From contig CBDVCD010000197.1 of NCBI GenBank assembly GCA_965372385.1, forward strand, positions 1 through 6,553: DNA of 6,553 bases, in the 5' to 3' direction. Positions within the stretch are counted from its first letter, which is position 1. Each line of letters starts with the position of its first letter. This document shows, in pieces, positions 5,864 through 6,553 of the stretch. The notes beneath the pieces were generated by a model. The model did not search any database and was not told the origin of the DNA. It saw only the letters and a list, made by a program, of their open reading frames with translations. Both the position numbers and the translations under genes were made by a program. Origin of the DNA: JASJBU01 sp965372385 (GTDB lineage: Bacteria > Pseudomonadota > Gammaproteobacteria > Chromatiales > Chromatiaceae).

Positions 5864-6553
5864 CTGGCTAAAAAGTATACTGCCCATTCTCTACCCACCC
5901 CGCTGCCTGCTGTGTGGAGCCGCGGGCGTTGCGGAGCGTGATCTCTGCGGTGACTGCGCCTCGGCTCTTCCCCACAATGACCACCCCTGTGCTATCTGCG
6001 CCCTCCCACTGCCCACCACTGCACCACCGGGCGCCATCTGCGGCGAATGCAGCAAGCAGCGGCCTGCATTCGACCGCTGCCATGCGGCTCTGATGTACGA
6101 CCAGCTGACCGGACCACTGATAAGCCGGTTGAAGTTCAACAACAAACTCAATCATGCCAGGCTGTTGAGCCAGCTTTTGATCGACTATCTGGAACAGCAA
6201 CAGCCCAGCATGCCGGACCTGCTGCTGCCCATCCCGCTGCATCGTCAGCGCCTGCGGGAGCGGGGCTACAACCAGGCCCTGGAGATCGCACGACCTGTCG
6301 GTAGGCATTTCCAGCTGCCGCTCATGCCCGGGCTCTGCCGGCGCATTCGCCCAACGCCTGCCCAGGCGGGCCTGGACAAAAAGGCGCGCCGGAAGAATCT
6401 GCGCCGGGCCTTCGAGCTGCAAGGTCCGGTATCCGGTAAGACCATCGTGCTGCTGGACGATGTGGTTACCACCGGCTCCACCACCTCAGAGCTGGCCCGG
6501 TTATTGAAAAAATCCGGCGCATCCCGCGTGGATGTATGGGCCGTCACCCGCAC
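5850..6553 (+). CDS. comF: ComF/GntX-family phosphoribosyltransferase-like protein (3' end cut by window)
   Basis: ComF-family proteins combine an N-terminal zinc-binding region with a phosphoribosyltransferase-like domain. They are needed for DNA uptake in competent bacteria, and the E. coli relative GntX (YhgH) is linked to use of DNA as nutrient; the reaction is not settled. The 234 visible residues show four CxxC pairs (Cys19/22, 33/36, 47/50, 64/67), then LKFNNK (94-99), PIPLHRQRLRERGYNQA (127-143), RRIRPTPAQAGLDKKARRKN (164-183) and the PRPP-binding loop VLLDDVVTTGSTT (200-212). The frame is still open at the window end and, by family length (about 227-240 aa), only a few residues are missing. 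ATG 5850 is preferred to the in-frame ATG 5844 because AAGGA (5840-5844) lies five bases before it. It diverges from bioB; in E. coli too, gntX neighbours a biotin gene (bioH). No clear promoter of its own was seen. The start region lies within the BirA operator. Confidence 0.94.
   Translation, partial: MRVYNWLKSILPILYPPRCLLCGAAGVAERDLCGDCASALPHNDHPCAICALPLPTTAPPGAICGECSKQRPAFDRCHAALMYDQLTGPLISRLKFNNKLNHARLLSQLLIDYLEQQQPSMPDLLLPIPLHRQRLRERGYNQALEIARPVGRHFQLPLMPGLCRRIRPTPAQAGLDKKARRKNLRRAFELQGPVSGKTIVLLDDVVTTGSTTSELARLLKKSGASRVDVWAVTR

Overview
The window looks like a gammaproteobacterium outside the enterics, moderately GC-rich. The evidence is an RpoH very close in length and sequence to the Escherichia coli protein, a BioC/BioH-type pimelate route, the compact order bioB-bioF-bioH-bioC-bioD (familiar from pseudomonads and relatives), and a comF/gntX-like gene divergent from bioB. 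The species cannot be named from the sequence alone. All six main genes are recognisable housekeeping families. What is less ordinary lies in the regulatory DNA.

Region by region: bases 13-180 are a 168-bp near-palindromic, MITE-like element. Directly after it come a sigma-E-type promoter (about 183-210) and a near-perfect CIRCE operator, the HrcA site (221-247), and then rpoH (279-1130, + strand), which encodes the heat-shock sigma factor. rpoH converges on and overlaps the end of the biotin operon by 23 bp. The operon occupies 1108-5773 on the - strand, in transcription order bioB, bioF, bioH, bioC, bioD. The genes overlap or nearly touch, except for a 117-bp bioB-bioF gap filled by a second, unrelated palindromic repeat (4661-4761). 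Upstream of bioB lie a sigma-70-type promoter and a clear BirA operator (5831-5863). The operator also covers the ribosome binding site, start codon and first codons of the divergent comF gene (5850 to the window end, + strand, cut off just before its C-terminus).

How the genes work together: BioC methylates malonyl-ACP so that fatty-acid synthesis can build a pimeloyl chain. BioH removes the methyl ester. BioF joins pimeloyl-ACP and alanine to form KAPA (7-keto-8-aminopelargonate). BioA, not in this window, converts KAPA to DAPA. BioD closes the ureido ring to give dethiobiotin, and BioB inserts sulfur to give biotin. BirA with biotinoyl-AMP should shut off the operon when biotin is plentiful.

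The most interesting signals are the apparent joint control of rpoH by a sigma-E promoter and an HrcA operator, which would link three heat or envelope stress circuits; the palindromic element ending next to that promoter; and the BirA operator overlapping the comF translation start. I saw no entirely new multi-gene system.
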